A stretch of 64,000 nucleotides of DNA from Manihot esculenta. Lineage: Eukaryota; Streptophyta; Magnoliopsida; Malpighiales; Euphorbiaceae. The stretch lies in the NCBI RefSeq assembly GCF_001659605.2, contig NC_035176.2, positions 22,358,847-22,422,846 on the forward strand, given 5' to 3'. The notes under the pieces are model-generated. The model was not told where the DNA came from, ran no database searches, and worked only from the letters and a program-made list of their open reading frames with translations. A program made the translations under genes and the position numbers. How positions within the stretch are numbered: position 1 is the first letter of the stretch; each line of letters opens with the position of its first letter. Below are positions 11,800 through 24,190 of the stretch, one piece after another.

Positions 11800-14700
11800 C
11801 AGTTGGATCATTTAATTGTTATGTTGAATCATCAATTTCTCTAATAATGGCAGTGTGTTCCATCTCATCTTGTTGAAATGGTTCATCAGCAGCTTGTGTG
11901 TTTTCTTGTGTTGGAAGTTGAATTTCAGAATGTGCTTTGACTTTTACAGCAGCCCACCATTCAATTTTATCTCGCTTTAGGCTAGGATACAGAGTATATA
12001 TCACTTCTATTGCTTGTACTCCTAGCACAAAATGCTCATATCTATTAAAAGATTGTTTATGATTTACATTGATAAGTTTATATTTACTATGGATCTTTGT
12101 TCCTACATTTGGAGTGGGGTCAAATCAATTGCATTTGAAAAGTACAACTCGCTTGATTAGAAGACCTGGATACTCCAAATGTATAACTTCAAGCAATTGT
12201 CTATAGTAATCGCTCTCTTCGCTGCTGTAATTTGACCCCTTAATACACACCCACTGTTCATAGTTGCTCTACTTGTACAGTATGACTTTGATTGAAACTT
12301 ATATCCATTCACCATATATCCATTGTATGATGTCACACTTCGTAATAGACCCTTTGCAAGCAATATGATAAACTTGTTGGATATATTACTGCACGAATCA
12401 TGAGCAAAATTGTTGAACTATATAGAGAATTCACTCTCCAATTTGATGTCAATCTGAGAATCATTGACTAACGAATCATTTGAGCGCAATTGATCAATGT
12501 AAATGCTGGAAAAACCTCAACTTAATTAGAAAAAGTAATTTAAAAAAATAATAAATAAATTACTTATTAACGATAACTTACTCAATGTAGGGTTTCACTT
12601 TTGGACAATTTAATAATATGTACATGTGTGCTGCTTTATACTCATCCTCCATAAGATATCGGGTTGTCCCTTTTCCTATTGGTCGACCGGACTGCATGAA
12701 AATTGATAGATTGCCTTTATAATTTTCAGTACTTTTTGAAATGTCAACATTCCTTGGCACTTTTCGATGTCTAGTTTGGACATATGGCTCAAAGTAATGT
12801 GCACAAAATGAAGTTGCTTCTTCTGCTAGGTACGCATTATATATTGATCCTTTGACTCTAGCTTTATTTCTAACATTATTCTTAAGCCGTCCCAGATATC
12901 TATAAAATATATGACTAATATTAGTAAACATTATTAGATAACTTAATTAAAGTGAAGTTAAAAGAACTTACCGTTCAAGAGGATACATCCATCGATATTG
13001 CACTGGACCTACCAGCCATGCTTCATATGCTAGATGGACGGGGAGGTATTCCATACAATCAAAGAAGCTTGGAGGGAAAACACGCTCAAGCTTATATATG
13101 ATCAAGGGAATTTCACCATGCAACCACAACATATCACTCTCACTTATAGCGGTAGATGTTAATTCCTTAAAAAAATTGCTCAACTCTGTTAAGGGCTGCT
13201 AAACATTCGAAGGAAGCAACTCACGAACTGCAATTGGCATAATCTGCTGTATGAAGACATGACAATCATGACTCTTCATATCAAACATCTTCAGCTTCTT
13301 CATATCACTACATTGCCCCATATTGGAAACATATCCATCGGGAAACTTGAGATTTTTCAGCCAATCACATAACACTTGCTTACTTTGCTTATCTAGAGTA
13401 TAACAAGCTTTGGGATATCTCCCAGTGACTTGATCCATTTCCAACTCTGGCCGAATGCAGATCACATTTAGGTTTGCCCTTGACTCGGCATTATCCTTTG
13501 TCTTTCCCTCAACACTTATTATAGTGTCGATTATATTTTCAAAGAAATTTTTCTCAATATGTATTACATCAAGATTATGCGGAATCAAATTATTTTTCCA
13601 ATACAGTAAATCCCACAAGATACTGTTTTTTCGCCAACCGCATTGCTTTGATAGACGGAAATTTATTTCAAATGCATCTTCATCTATAACCCTCTTAAAC
13701 CCTAATTTATCAATCTGTTTCAGTACTTCTTCAAAAGAAATTGGTGGTTTAGCTTTCTTAGTAACAGATACATTCATCCTAAAAGCTATTTTGTTTCTTC
13801 TAAAAGAATGACTAGAAGGTAAAAATTTGGATGATTATCAAACCATGATTGCTTACCTCCTCTTGTCAATGTAAACACATCGCTATCTTTCATGCAATAA
13901 GAACAAGTGGTCCGTCCTACAGTGCTCCATCCAGATAACATTGCATACGCAGAAAAATCACTTATAGTCCACATTAAAGCAGCTCACAAGTTGAAATTTT
14001 CTTTATTGAATGCATCATATGTTTCAACTCCATTCTCCCATAAATCTTTCAACTCAGTTACTAGGGGTTGCAAATACACATCCAACTTATCTTTTGGATT
14101 TCTAGGCCCTGGGACAAGTATAGTAAGAAACATATACTCACCTTTCATGCATAACTATGGGGGTTAGTTGTACGGTGTCAATATGATAGGCCATGATGAA
14201 TATTGCTGACCAGATTGTCCAAAGGGTTAAAAACCATCGGTACAAAATCCTAAACGGACATTACGTTTCTCAGCACTGAAATGAGGCCAATTGTTATCAA
14301 AAGCTTTCCATGCATGCAAATCAGATGGATGATGCATTAAATCATCATCAGTCCCATGATTGGCATGCCAAGTCATATCCTTAGCTGTAGCGTTAGATGC
14401 GTACAACCTTTGTAGTATAGGAATGATTGGCATGTAATACATTTTATTATAAACAACTTGGGTTTTACTAGTGCTCTGGTTATCTCGCAATCGTTTGTAC
14501 CTCGGATGATCATACACCTTGCACCTGAGCAATTCATTATTCTCACCTCAATAAATCATACAACCATTTAAGCAACTATGAATCTTCTAAATTGGTAATA
14601 CCAATCCTTCAAGTAATTTCTTGGTAGAGTAGAAATTATCAGTAAATAAATTATCAGCAGGTAAAATTTCTTTGATGAATTAGCAAATATTATCAAAGCA

Positions 14701-15252
14701 GCGTTCAGACAAATGATGTTCACTTTTGATATTCAATATCCTTGCCACAACTGATAGTTGTGAATGATTTTCATAACCTGGCCACAATTCCTGATTAGCA
14801 GCGGGCAACATGTCATACAATCTCTGAGTATATTGGTTCGAAGGCTCATTACTTATTGATGGGGAGAAACTAGGTCATGTTGCATCTACAACTAGTTGTT
14901 CATAAGCATTAGAGAACTCACCATGTTGATATTCCACATTGCAAGTATTGTCAGTCGAATCATTACTTCTCCCATGGATCGCGTTGTAGTTTTGAATTTC
15001 ACCATGCAAATACCATACATAATAGTCTCTAACAAATCCATATTTCATCAGATGAAACCTAACTGTACTCTCATCTTCAAAACTGCGATTTTGGCACTTA
15101 AATTGATTACATGGATACCTAATTAGTTCTCCATTCAAACAGTCTAAAAACTGTTTGGCAGCTGATATGAATTTATTTAATCCTTCAAGAAATAAAGGAT
15201 TTAGTAGACCATCTTTTAGTCTTGCATACATCCAACTTCTATCAGAATGCAT
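11800..15252 (-). pseudogene. CACTA Tnp2-type transposase, decayed
   Basis: The start is taken at MHSDRSWMYARLKDG (minus 15252). The transposase-associated N-terminal domain spans about 15250-15000 (C-x-F-K-C-x-N-R, FHLMKYGF, WYLHGEI). Tnp2 follows in pieces: 14532-14227, 14226-13786 (GWSTVGRTTCSYCM) and 13777-13199 (HNLDVIHIEKNFFENII). DUF4218 spans about 13183-12578 (HLAYEAWLVGPVQYRWMYPLER, then YLGRLKNNVRNKARVKGSI). A DUF4216-like segment lies at about 12360-11830. Several in-frame stops and shifts break the frame. The intact family enzyme cuts and rejoins the element ends; this copy should be inactive. The domain order matches plant CACTA transposases, which supports the call. Confidence 0.85.
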
Positions 15253-16112
15253 ATTGTACCTATTGTACCTACCATATATAATAATAAATAATGAGTTGGT
15301 CAGAACAATATCCTTATCTAAAAAGGCATTCATATATAGTTTCAATCAATGTCAACTTTTAACACCAAATTTACAAGGAGTCTGTTATTCTTTTGCTCTT
15401 TATATCTATAAAGTTTTGGCATAAGCATATCCATGTCAAAGTGAGCAAAAGCAATAGCAGCAGCCAACAGGAAGCATAAGGAGAGAAAAGAAAGCAAAAT
15501 AAGCTATAGATTACCATGAATGATACTAAAAATGACCAAGAAAATCTACTTGCGTTCACATTAAACCAAGCTAGAAATAATAGCCCCCTTCTTCATTTTT
15601 TGCATTAGATATGGCTAAGATCATATTTTGTTCATGAACCACCAAGTTTGGTTCAGCTAATTTCCACAAAAGAAAGAAACCCATCTCTGTGAGTAGTCTC
15701 ACTCTTTACAATGTGATTTGTGTTGATTATGGGCAGAGTTTATTCTGTTTTCTATTAGAATTTGATGCTTTTTGGATGTTTCCTTTATATAGTGTATTTT
15801 TCTCTGCATAGTTGCTTGTCAACATCTTATTACTTTTCTTGTAATTCATGGTTTCACCACTAAATCTTTATGTATTAAAATCAGGCTTTGAATGGCGTAT
15901 CTGAATACTTATACTAAATTTTGGTATAAAATTGATATAAAAAATGGGAAAATGTTAACTGTTGAAGATTAATTTAAACATGCATGGATTATTGATCTAG
16001 TCTTTCTATTTTATTTATGTTTTGTGGATTATTGCTCATGCTTCTGCAGCCTGCAGCAATATGAGCAAAGGCTGCTGGATAAGCAGTTGCTGATGCTGCT
16101 GCAAGAGTAGAG

Positions 16113-16153
16113 GCAGCAACAACATGAGCAGCAGTTGCTCATGTTGTTGCTGC
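16113..16153. repeat. Perfect 18-bp inverted repeat, 5-nt loop
   Basis: The left arm GCAGCAACAACATGAGCA (16113-16130), loop GCAGT and right arm TGCTCATGTTGTTGCTGC (16136-16153) are exact reverse complements. It lies in a patch of related GCTGCT and TTGCTCATG words. It could fold as a strong hairpin in DNA or RNA. No function is assigned. Confidence 0.85.
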
Positions 16154-17470
16154 TACTGCATAAGCAGCAGTCGCTCATGCTACTCCTGCTTCTGTTGCTG
16201 CATTAGCACCAACTTTTCTTTCTTTTACTGCTTGCAGTAGCCTGAGTAGCAGTTGCTCATGCTCGTACTCATTAGATTGACATTTGACATTTTGAATTTA
16301 TTAGCTCAATAATTAGTTCAAAAGGGTTTTATTTCGGAGAACATAATATTTTTTTATATGGAAAAGAATAAAAAATTTTGACTATATTTTAACATGATGA
16401 TGGATATATAATGAAAGTGATTTTAATCTTATCAATAAGACAGTTTGGAGACTGGTTGGGTTTAGAGTGAAAACAAATAGCAGATTGAAATGAATAGTTT
16501 AGTTCCCTTTATTAAAATAAGACATGAACTTTGAAGAAAAGAAAGAGTGGAAGAAGTAAGTTAATTCACTTCTGTATTTTGTTATTTACTTAGTTACTGA
16601 TTCGAGCTAAAGACAGAAGAAAAAAAAAAGTAGAATTAGATTAGTTTGTATAACCTTCTGAAATTTGAAACAAATTGAAGTTATGAATGGATAGAGACAT
16701 ACTATATATTCATATGATTAGCAAAGATATGAATGCAGAGTAATTCAGTGCATATATGCATGCACATAGTAAAACTATGATATATCCTCTACGGTATCAG
16801 TTTCTGTATAAGTAGTCTTGTGATGCATGCTATCTTCTGGCAAGAATTATGAATACTTTTTGGGCATAGAATTTTTCAACTCTTAGCTCAAGTAAGTGAG
16901 TATAATGTAATTAAAGTAAAATTGAGAGCTGAATGAGAATATTTAGAAAATTGAGTGGCATTGGATCCCTTGTTAATTGACCATGTCTTCTAGAACTAGT
17001 ATTAAAGGATGAGTGATTGAGTGTTGCAACCTCATGGTACAAGTTCAAATATTGAGTGCCTTAACTAACTTTTCTGTGATTCTTCTCAAAAAATACATTA
17101 GGTTGATTTAGTTTTCTTTTTTCCCCTATATCCATGTTAAAGATTGAGCATCTCCAAATTGTCCTTTCCCAAGGTACTGGTTAGATGAGATCATAGCTAG
17201 TCATACATGCTAATCCTATGTATATATATATATATAATATTTCCATGAAATTAGAAGCAGAATGGAAATAATGTAGTACTGACAAAAAGAGAAAAAAATG
17301 GAAATAATGCAGAAATTCTAATATTCAAACATACCCACTCAAAATTAACAAGCCTTGCCAGATCTACTTTAGATTCAATTTTGGGTAATTTTGGTACTTT
17401 CCCAATTTTTTAATGTGCATTTTATAGGCAGGTACTTGTACACGCACTGGGTATATATCAGAGTGAAGAA

Positions 17471-17559
17471 CTTGTATATATATCCTCACTTTCTGCTATG
17501 AGAGCATAAACATTGAAATTGTCTTCTTCCTTGTATATATATCCTCACTTTCTGCTATG
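17471..17559. repeat. 30-bp perfect direct repeat
   Basis: The word starting CTTGTATATATATCCTCACT occurs at 17471-17500 and again at 17530-17559 with no mismatch, 59 bp apart. It is a local duplication inside the CACTA non-coding part. Confidence 0.85.
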
Positions 17560-18149
17560 TTTATGCATTTGCATTGGATATGATAACATCCAGATGGATG
17601 ATGAAATTTCAAATGATCAATAAGAAGCAACTAGTTCAACCAAGACAAGTAGAGAAGCTCATGCTATCCTGAATACCCGTGGATTCTATATCTAACATAC
17701 CTAAGATCAAGTTTTAAATCTAGCCTGCTAATTAAGAATCTTAAAACAATAAAAAAGAAAAACCCTAATACCCTTACCTTTATAGACAGACTGAAGAAGA
17801 AGAAAAATTTGAGAAGAACACGGTCTCTGGAAGCAAGAAAGGGGCCTGCAGGCGTCAACTAGTCTGGCGTCAACTGGTCTGAAAGCAACAACGCGATCTC
17901 TGAAATCAATCTCTGATAGAAGACAGCAATGTACCAAATGGAGGGGAGAAAGAGACAGCGATGAACCGAGGGGAGGGGAGAAAGAGACAATTGACGGCGA
18001 TAACTTCGTGCAATGGCATCAACTGGTCTAGCGTCAAATTCTGATGGCGATGAACTGAGGAGAAGGTGGGATCGATGGATATAGGGATTTTGTTAGCGGA
18101 GCTTAGAAATTATGTATGAATGACGGGGGAGAGAAAGAGGAAAATCTTT

Positions 18150-18474
18150 AAGTTAGCAATTTAACTTTAGTAACGGATTGCGTCCGTTACTAACTTATAA
18201 GTTAATAATGGATATCATAATCCGTTACTAAAATATGTTAATGAATTACATTTCAGTAACGGATTTAGATATCTGTTACTATATAATGAAAACTAAAACC
18301 ATTTAGTAACAGATTTGTATCCGTTACAAAAATTGGTAACAGAATAGTAATGGATTTTGTAATCCGTTACTAATTTGTTTTCTATCTTAATATTCGTTAC
18401 TAATCCGTTATTATTTAGAAATCGATATTATCCGTTACTAATTTCCATTACTAATCCGCATTTATTTTGTGGTA
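18150..18474. repeat. CACTA right terminus and subterminal repeats
   Basis: Many copies of GTAACGGATT, ATCCGTTACTAA and related words in both orientations end at TTTTGTGGTA. They mirror the array at 9303-9670. The terminal bases read TACCAC on the reverse strand instead of CACTAC. Confidence 0.8.
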
Positions 18475-18552
18475 TTATCAGATCCTTGCCTCGTGGTCCT
18501 ATCTTATAGTGACAGCTCACTGCCTACTTTAGGTGATTTTTGTGTAACATTA
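18475..18552 (-). repeat. 5' LTR of Tat-like element, terminal part displaced by CACTA
   Basis: The segment beginning CAGATCCTTGCC and ending TTGTGTAACATTA aligns with 36601-36678, the end of the related LTR. Together with 8830-9302 it makes one LTR of about 550 bp, which shows that the intervening DNA was inserted. Confidence 0.78.
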
Positions 18553-19079
18553 GTTAATATTTTTTATTTCTTAATATATTAACATTGTTTTTTATTTGTT
18601 AATATTGTTATTGCATTGCTGGGTTTTGATTTTCTTTATCTTACTTTTGATTTATTGATGTGTCAATATTATTGATGAGACTTTTAATCTAATATTATCT
18701 AAGACTGAGTTTTTATTTATATTATTACTGCCTTGTTGTGTTAATATTATATTCTTATCTGACTTTTGTTGTGTTGCTGGGTTTTGAATTGGTGTAATGA
18801 AAAGAAGAATTAGTTAAAATATGGGGTATAACAATAACAATACCAGGATTGCCACAAATCAAGTGCAGAATCAATTGTGGTCTATGATTGATGTGTTAAT
18901 ATAAAAAGATTATCATTGAGCCACATAACTAATTTGTTTTATATGCATGTGTCTTGTACCCAATTTGTTTGTTGTTGTAGTATTGTTAAGTTAGGTAGAT
19001 TTGGTTAGATTTGATTAATAGTATTAATTAGTCAATACTATTTGAAGCAGATGGAAACATTAAATAGCAATGAAGTTGT
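18553..19079. other. AT-rich flank between Tat-like LTR and hAT pseudogene
   Basis: About 530 bp with runs of TTAATATTG-like wording and no supported gene. The left terminus of the hAT element would be expected here but I could not find a match to its right terminus. Confidence 0.5.
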
Positions 19080-21340
19080 GGATAGTTGCAGAGAAACAAC
19101 TACTATTTCTCAACAATCCTAGAGTACTCTACCTACGAATTGGTTTTGAGGGGCTAACCACACCAATCATTAATAATCATTTGGGCGTAGAAATGCACAA
19201 ACCACCTCTACCTTCCTCCTCTTAGTAGTTCAGGAAAGAAAAGGAAGTTAACTTCATATGTTTGGGATCATTTTGAAAAAGTTGTTTGGGATGAAAATGA
19301 TTAGGCCATTTTTCATCATTGCAAATGAAGCCTTAAGGCAAATAGTAAAAATGGCACAAAGCCTTTGCATAATCACATTGAAAAGTATGGAAAGAAAAAT
19401 AATCAAGACATAACAAAATGCTAGAGAAGTAGAGATTGATTTCAATAGATAGAAAAAGTGATGGGAATGTACAATTTGGAAATTTTACCTTTAATTAAGA
19501 TCTTTCAAGAAGGGAGTTAGCCTGTGCTATTATATTATATGAGTATCCTGTATCAATTGTTGAACATGTTGGGTTTAGAAAGTTTGTCTAGTCTTCAACC
19601 ACTTTTTCAGGATGGTTTCTCATCATACCATTAAGAAAGATATCATGAATATTTATGATATTGAATTTGATAAATTGTACAAGGAATTGGAGAAACTCAA
19701 GAGCGGAATTGCTATCATTACTAATATTTGGATATCAAATTTAAAAAAAAAAGTTATATGGCCATAACTGCTCATTACATTGATGATGCTTGGGTGTTTT
19801 AAAATTGCATTTTATGGTAAGTTCACATCATTCTTAGAATATTTATTAAATTTATTTGTCTTCTTTTTTTATTTATGTAGATTTGTTTATGTGTGAGCAC
19901 CTCATACAAAGGAGGAGCTTGCAAGATATGTGATAGAGGTTTTTAACAAATGGAATATAGAAACAAAGATTTCTACAATCATAGTGGACAATTGCACAAC
20001 TAATGATGGTATGATATTCATAGTTATAGATAAATTGTTTGATGATCTTTTATGTAATGGGTCTATATTGCACATGAGGTATTGTGCGCATATTTTGAAT
20101 CTTGTGGTCAGAGATGGTATCTGTTATTGAGAGTTCACTTGAGAAAATTAGGGATAGTGTGTTATTTTGGACAGCTATACCTCAAAGATTTGAAAATTCT
20201 AAAGAAATAGCCAAACAATTGAAGATCCAATGTGGGAAAAGGATGAGTTTATATTATAAAACTCATTAGAACTCAATATATTTGATGCTTAAAAAAACTA
20301 TAATATAAAGATGTATTTTCTAGAATAAAAATTAGAGAAAAATATTACCATTGTGTTCCTACTAAGAGTGATTGGGAATTGACAAAAAAAGGTTGCAAAA
20401 AATTTATAAATTTTTTATTCCACCATTGAAATATTTTGATATTCTTATTTATTTTAACAGTAGCTATCATATTGGATCCTCGTTATAAGATGAAGGTAGT
20501 TGAATATTATTTTTCTATGATTTATGGCGAGGACTTTATGCATGAGATTGAACAAGTAAGAAGTACTTGTTATAGTTTGCTAAATGATTATTAATGTCGA
20601 GTTTCCAAGACAAAATCTCATGGTGTGCCTTCAACTATAAATCCTCCATTAGTAGAAAGTCAGACCTCTTTAAAGAAAGACAAGAGTAATTTAGCTGCTT
20701 TTCTTAGCTCTTTCTCTAGAACTTTTTATATAAAATTTGAAATGGATCATTATCTTGATGAACCTGTTTTGCGTTAGTCAAATGATTTTGATATTCTTAT
20801 TTAGTGAAAGACAGATGAAATAAAATATCCAATGTTACAGTTGATTGCTCAAGATTTCTTAGTAGTGCTTATATCTAAGTTGCGTCAAAGTCTACTTTTA
20901 GTAATGGTGGTAGAGTTATTAGTCTTTATCGAAATAGACTTCGTGAAAATACACTAGAAGCATTAATGTACTCACGAAATTGGTTCTGGGCAGAAATTGA
21001 AGGTAATTAGTATTAAATTTAATGTTTTCTTAAATTTAAATATATTATTAACTAGTATTTATTTCCTTTTTAATGTTTTAGCTTCATGTGGATCTAAGGA
21101 TACAAGTTGTATATGTCAAATTGAGGCAAGATGAGGAGGATGTGGATTGAAGTATGAATTTTTTCCTAACCTTTTATGTATAATAATTTTATATGAATAT
21201 ATGTTTTTAATAGGACATTCTAATGGTTTTTTTATTTTCTTTTTTGAAGACTCTAATGGAAAACCTCCTTAGTCCTTATCTTGATATCTTGGAGTTAGAA
21301 GATTATTTCAATGATCTTTTCGTTGTAGTTTGTGATGTGA
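19080..21340 (+). pseudogene. hAT-family transposase (BED finger, hATC dimerisation domain), decayed
   Basis: A BED-type zinc finger segment lies at about 19225-19400 (TSYVWDHFEKVV, FHHCK, then a terminal histidine region). The transposase body follows, with VGFRKFV, QPLF, WNIETKISTIIVDNCTTNDGM at 19950-20010 and HMRYCAHILNLVV at 20070-20115. AIILDPRYKMKVVEYYF (about 20470) and the hATC domain (20690-21005) complete it: HYLDEP, KYPMLQLIAQDFL, then after a frameshift GGRVISLYRNRL and SRNWFWAEIEG. A probable intron starts GTAATTAG after EIEG. These are hallmarks of plant zf-BED RICESLEEPER/DAYSLEEPER-like proteins. Stops and shifts are frequent, so it is an old transposon relic rather than a domesticated gene. 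Confidence 0.85.
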
Positions 21341-21739
21341 TAATATTAATTTAAAAATTATGTCTGAACTTATTTTCATTGAATTTTTTTATGTTCTGTA
21401 ATTGTTATTGTGTTGGTGAATTTACATGGATATTGTATTTTTTTAAGAATTATGTTAACATAGTTTGTTTTAATTTTATTAAAATTTATGTTTCTTATGA
21501 TTTATTTCTATATTTTCTTTTTAATAATTTGAATTTTTTTATTTAAATTTATATATTTGGGTAAATACAGGAACCACTAAATTTGTGTCTTATATTTCAA
21601 TAAAGTAATTTAGATTTAATCAGATTCAGTCATAGTCAAGTAGTATATGGATAATGTTAAACAGATTTGGGACGGAAACATATAGTGAAATATAATTTTC
21701 AAATGGGTTTGAGATGAATACAGATAGTATTATTATAAA

Positions 21740-21796
21740 CGTGTTCGGATTCGGGTATCTACAATTTCACGGGTACCCTACCCGATATCATCTCTA
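21740..21796 (-). repeat. Right terminal repeat of the hAT element
   Basis: The reverse complement reads TAGAGATGATATCGGGTAGG and continues through GTACCCG and ACCCGAATCCG. It resembles the TAGRG-type ends with CGGGTACCC words found in many plant hAT elements. It lies 400 bp after the hATC domain. The 8 bases after it are GTCCTAAG; no matching copy was found to the left. Confidence 0.55.
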
Positions 21797-24190
21797 GTCC
21801 TAAGATGGCACTTGTATCATGTGCAAGTAGTTTGAGTTTGATACCACTTATGTACTTGTACAATATATAGGTATATGGTAATTATTGGTTCAAGTTAGTT
21901 ATACATAAAGATAAGGAGTCAGTCAAGAGAGGATTCATTACCTCAAATAAACAAAGTCCAATGATCATGTTAATTATTCTTATTAACAAAATCAGTGGCC
22001 AAGGCAGTTCGACTTAAGTAGAAAAAAGTTTCTGATGTAACTCCGGTTAATTAAGAATTAAAATTAAACAAAATTCAACTTTAATATTTAGTTATGACCC
22101 TAGCCGGATCAAAATTTTATAATTAAGTGATTTTAGAGCATGCTTATTTATGATTATGGTTTCGATTGAATGAAATTATTCATTCATTGTTAATTGGATA
22201 ACCATGAAGCATTATACGACTTATAGGAGCTAAGAATGCATAGAGAATGTGATTCAAGATTGATGAAAAGGTATTTCTATTCTCGTTGCTAATATATTAG
22301 GAATTTAAAAAGTAATACACAGCAAAATTAATTAATTGATTAGTTAATTAATTAAAGTTTTTTATTAATAAATTTAATTAGTAATGTAAATTGTAGGTTC
22401 CTAATATTACTTTGAAATAAATTCAGATATAATGAGAAAAAAATTAAAAGATGTGAAGTTAAAAATCATATAATAAAATTAAGCTATGTAGGTCATGGAT
22501 TTAAAAAAAATAAAATATGTTATTGAGCTATGTAGGACTTGGACTTAATTTAGTACAAGATGGGCTAAAATATTTTACATGGACATAAAATTTAAATCTT
22601 ATACTTTTGATGGCCAAGATCTAAATGTTCTTCAATTCATATCCAATTAATTTGATTAATTAATAGTAGAAGAACTCATTAAATTAATATGTAACTAATT
22701 TAATTAAAATTAACATGTGACCCATATAGATATTATTTTTAAGAATATTAAAATTTATAAATAGGTCAAATTCTCATTACATATATATATGAATTTGAAT
22801 CACTCAATAGTTAAATCTTTTGTTGATCAAAAGACCAAATGTTAGTGAAACCAAAAAGCCCATTAGCTAGATTGATAGATTATGAGATTAATTAATTAAA
22901 TTAATGGTGATTAATTTAGTTACATAAGATTAAGTGATTAATTAATTAAATTTTAGAAATTAATTTAATTAATTATATTAAAGAATGAATATAAGTGTCA
23001 TGCATGTAATATTCTCTCTAATCATAAGTTGACATATGTAAAGGAAGGTAGACAAGTGATCTCCAGTCATCACTCAAATTAGGAAGAGTTTGGGGTTATT
23101 TAGGAAGTAGAGACAACATGTTTGGAAGTTTTTTTCCATCCCTAAATAATCCATAACCACCACTATATAAGAGGCATTTTAGGTGTTAGGAATGCAAGAC
23201 AACTTCCCTGAGAAGTTTTTTCTAACACTAAAGTGAAAGAGCTTCCCTTCTCTGATCTTCTTCATCTCCTTCTTCCTCTAAGAGAGAGATATTCTTCTTT
23301 ATTATTGCTCTTGAGTTAAAGATTGACTCATTAGCTCATTCCATCTAATATGTGAGAAAAAAACCATATCTCTAATGGTTTGGCCATGAGAGAGAATGAA
23401 GGCCGAGGGGATTTTGCACAAGGATGGTGAATCTTGTTGAGGATAGTTCATGTGATTGATTTAAAGCACTAACACTTGAGAGCCTCAATTCTACCAAGTA
23501 AAAATGATTATGCGCTTCAAGAGGTAGAGATCTTAAACTTGCTTTAGGATGGATTACTTATCCCTCTATATTTCTTTTCAAATAGCCAAACATTATTGAT
23601 CATGGATCTGAAGACAGATCGTTGAAATTTCTTCCCAATTGTTTGATATTGACCGATTTAGTCTCAATATCCATTTAGCATATACAACATATGGTGTCCA
23701 ATTAAGGCGTATTAAGCTTTAAATTAAAACTAGTATAGTGTAAATCACGATTATCAGATCTAATTATCAAAATTAGTTGTTGATTAGCCAAAAATCCACA
23801 GGATTTCTACTTCCCAATCTATCTCTATAAAACTCCATTTTCAATGATTCTAATTGAAAAAGGAAGCCTAAAGAGAGAGGGTTTAAATGCCTCTAAAATT
23901 ACTTCATTCTAGAGTTTTCGCCTAAAGTTGCAATGACGCACCACTGTCCAAGTGTTGCACGTTGCTGAATTATGCTCCTTTTATGGTTATGTGGTTTCCT
24001 ACATTATCTGCAGGTGTTGGTGTATGTTGGGATGCTCCATTTGCTGTGGGCGGTGGCTATCTGGAGAAAAAGAAAGAAAAAAGGAGGGGAAAAAGAGAGA
24101 AGTGGAGAGGAGGGAACACCACCAGAGGGTGTTTGAATTATTCCAAAACACAAACCTCCCTATTGGTTAGCCTTTATCGTTGTTATTATA
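21797..24190. other. AT-rich non-coding stretch, possibly an unrecognised LTR-like repeat
   Basis: No coding region is supported. TTAATTAATTAA-type runs are common at 22330-22980. A promoter-like ACTATATAAGAGG at 23160-23175, followed by CT-rich leader-like sequence to about 23300, recalls the U3/R part of an LTR. I could not find paired ends or a TSD. The short frames at 23952-24198 have purine-rich low-complexity content (GGAGAAAAAGAAAG) and no recognised domain. Confidence 0.4.

Larger units (their letters stand above)
15253..18149. other. CACTA region upstream of the transposase, no gene seen
   Basis: AT-rich sequence between the transposase start and the right subterminal repeats. It probably holds the promoter, 5' untranslated exons and introns of the transposase. 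The segment 17930-18110 resembles 44760-44930 in the CACTA derivative further right, consistent with a shared 5' leader. It includes a GCTGCT/AGCAGC-rich patch at 16040-16260 with a perfect hairpin, and a 30-bp direct repeat at 17471-17559. No convincing ORF was found. Confidence 0.6.
9303..18474 (-). mobile_element. CACTA (En/Spm-type) DNA transposon with decayed Tnp2 and TnpA-like genes
   Basis: The left end starts CACTACAAAAA, the classic CACTA terminus. The right end (as reverse complement) is TACCACAAAATAAATGCGGA, and the two continue into matching GGATTAGTAATGGAAATT. Both ends carry arrays of short subterminal repeats (GTAACGGATT and CCGTTACTAA) at 9303-9670 and 18150-18474. Inside, on the minus strand, are a Tnp2-type transposase pseudogene and a second pseudogene of the Transposase_24 type. 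The element lies within a Tat-like LTR. Flanking TAA and TTA do not form a clean 3-bp duplication, and the right terminus departs from CACTA, which suggests age. Confidence 0.88.
7433..18552 (-). mobile_element. Tat-like non-autonomous LTR element, partial, with nested CACTA
   Basis: Read on the minus strand: 5' LTR (18552 to 18475, then 9302 to about 8830, interrupted by a CACTA transposon), a degenerate primer site, gag (8703 to about 7930), then a 118-bp tandem array (7910 to 7433). The element is cut there by the left Tekay-type LTR. No protease or RT follows gag; the tandem array begins where pol would be expected. The same order is seen in the related element at 26479-36678, which supports treating this as a pol-less family. 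The LTR end AACATTA at 18552 matches 36678. The 3' half of the element is not in the window. Confidence 0.75.

Noticed and set aside
9303..18474. A clean CACTA target-site duplication
   Set aside because: The flanks TAA and TTA do not match; shifting the ends by a base or two gives only weak alternatives, so none was claimed.
18553..19079. Left terminus of the hAT element
   Set aside because: No sequence matching the right end TAGAGATGATATCGGG was found here or nearby.
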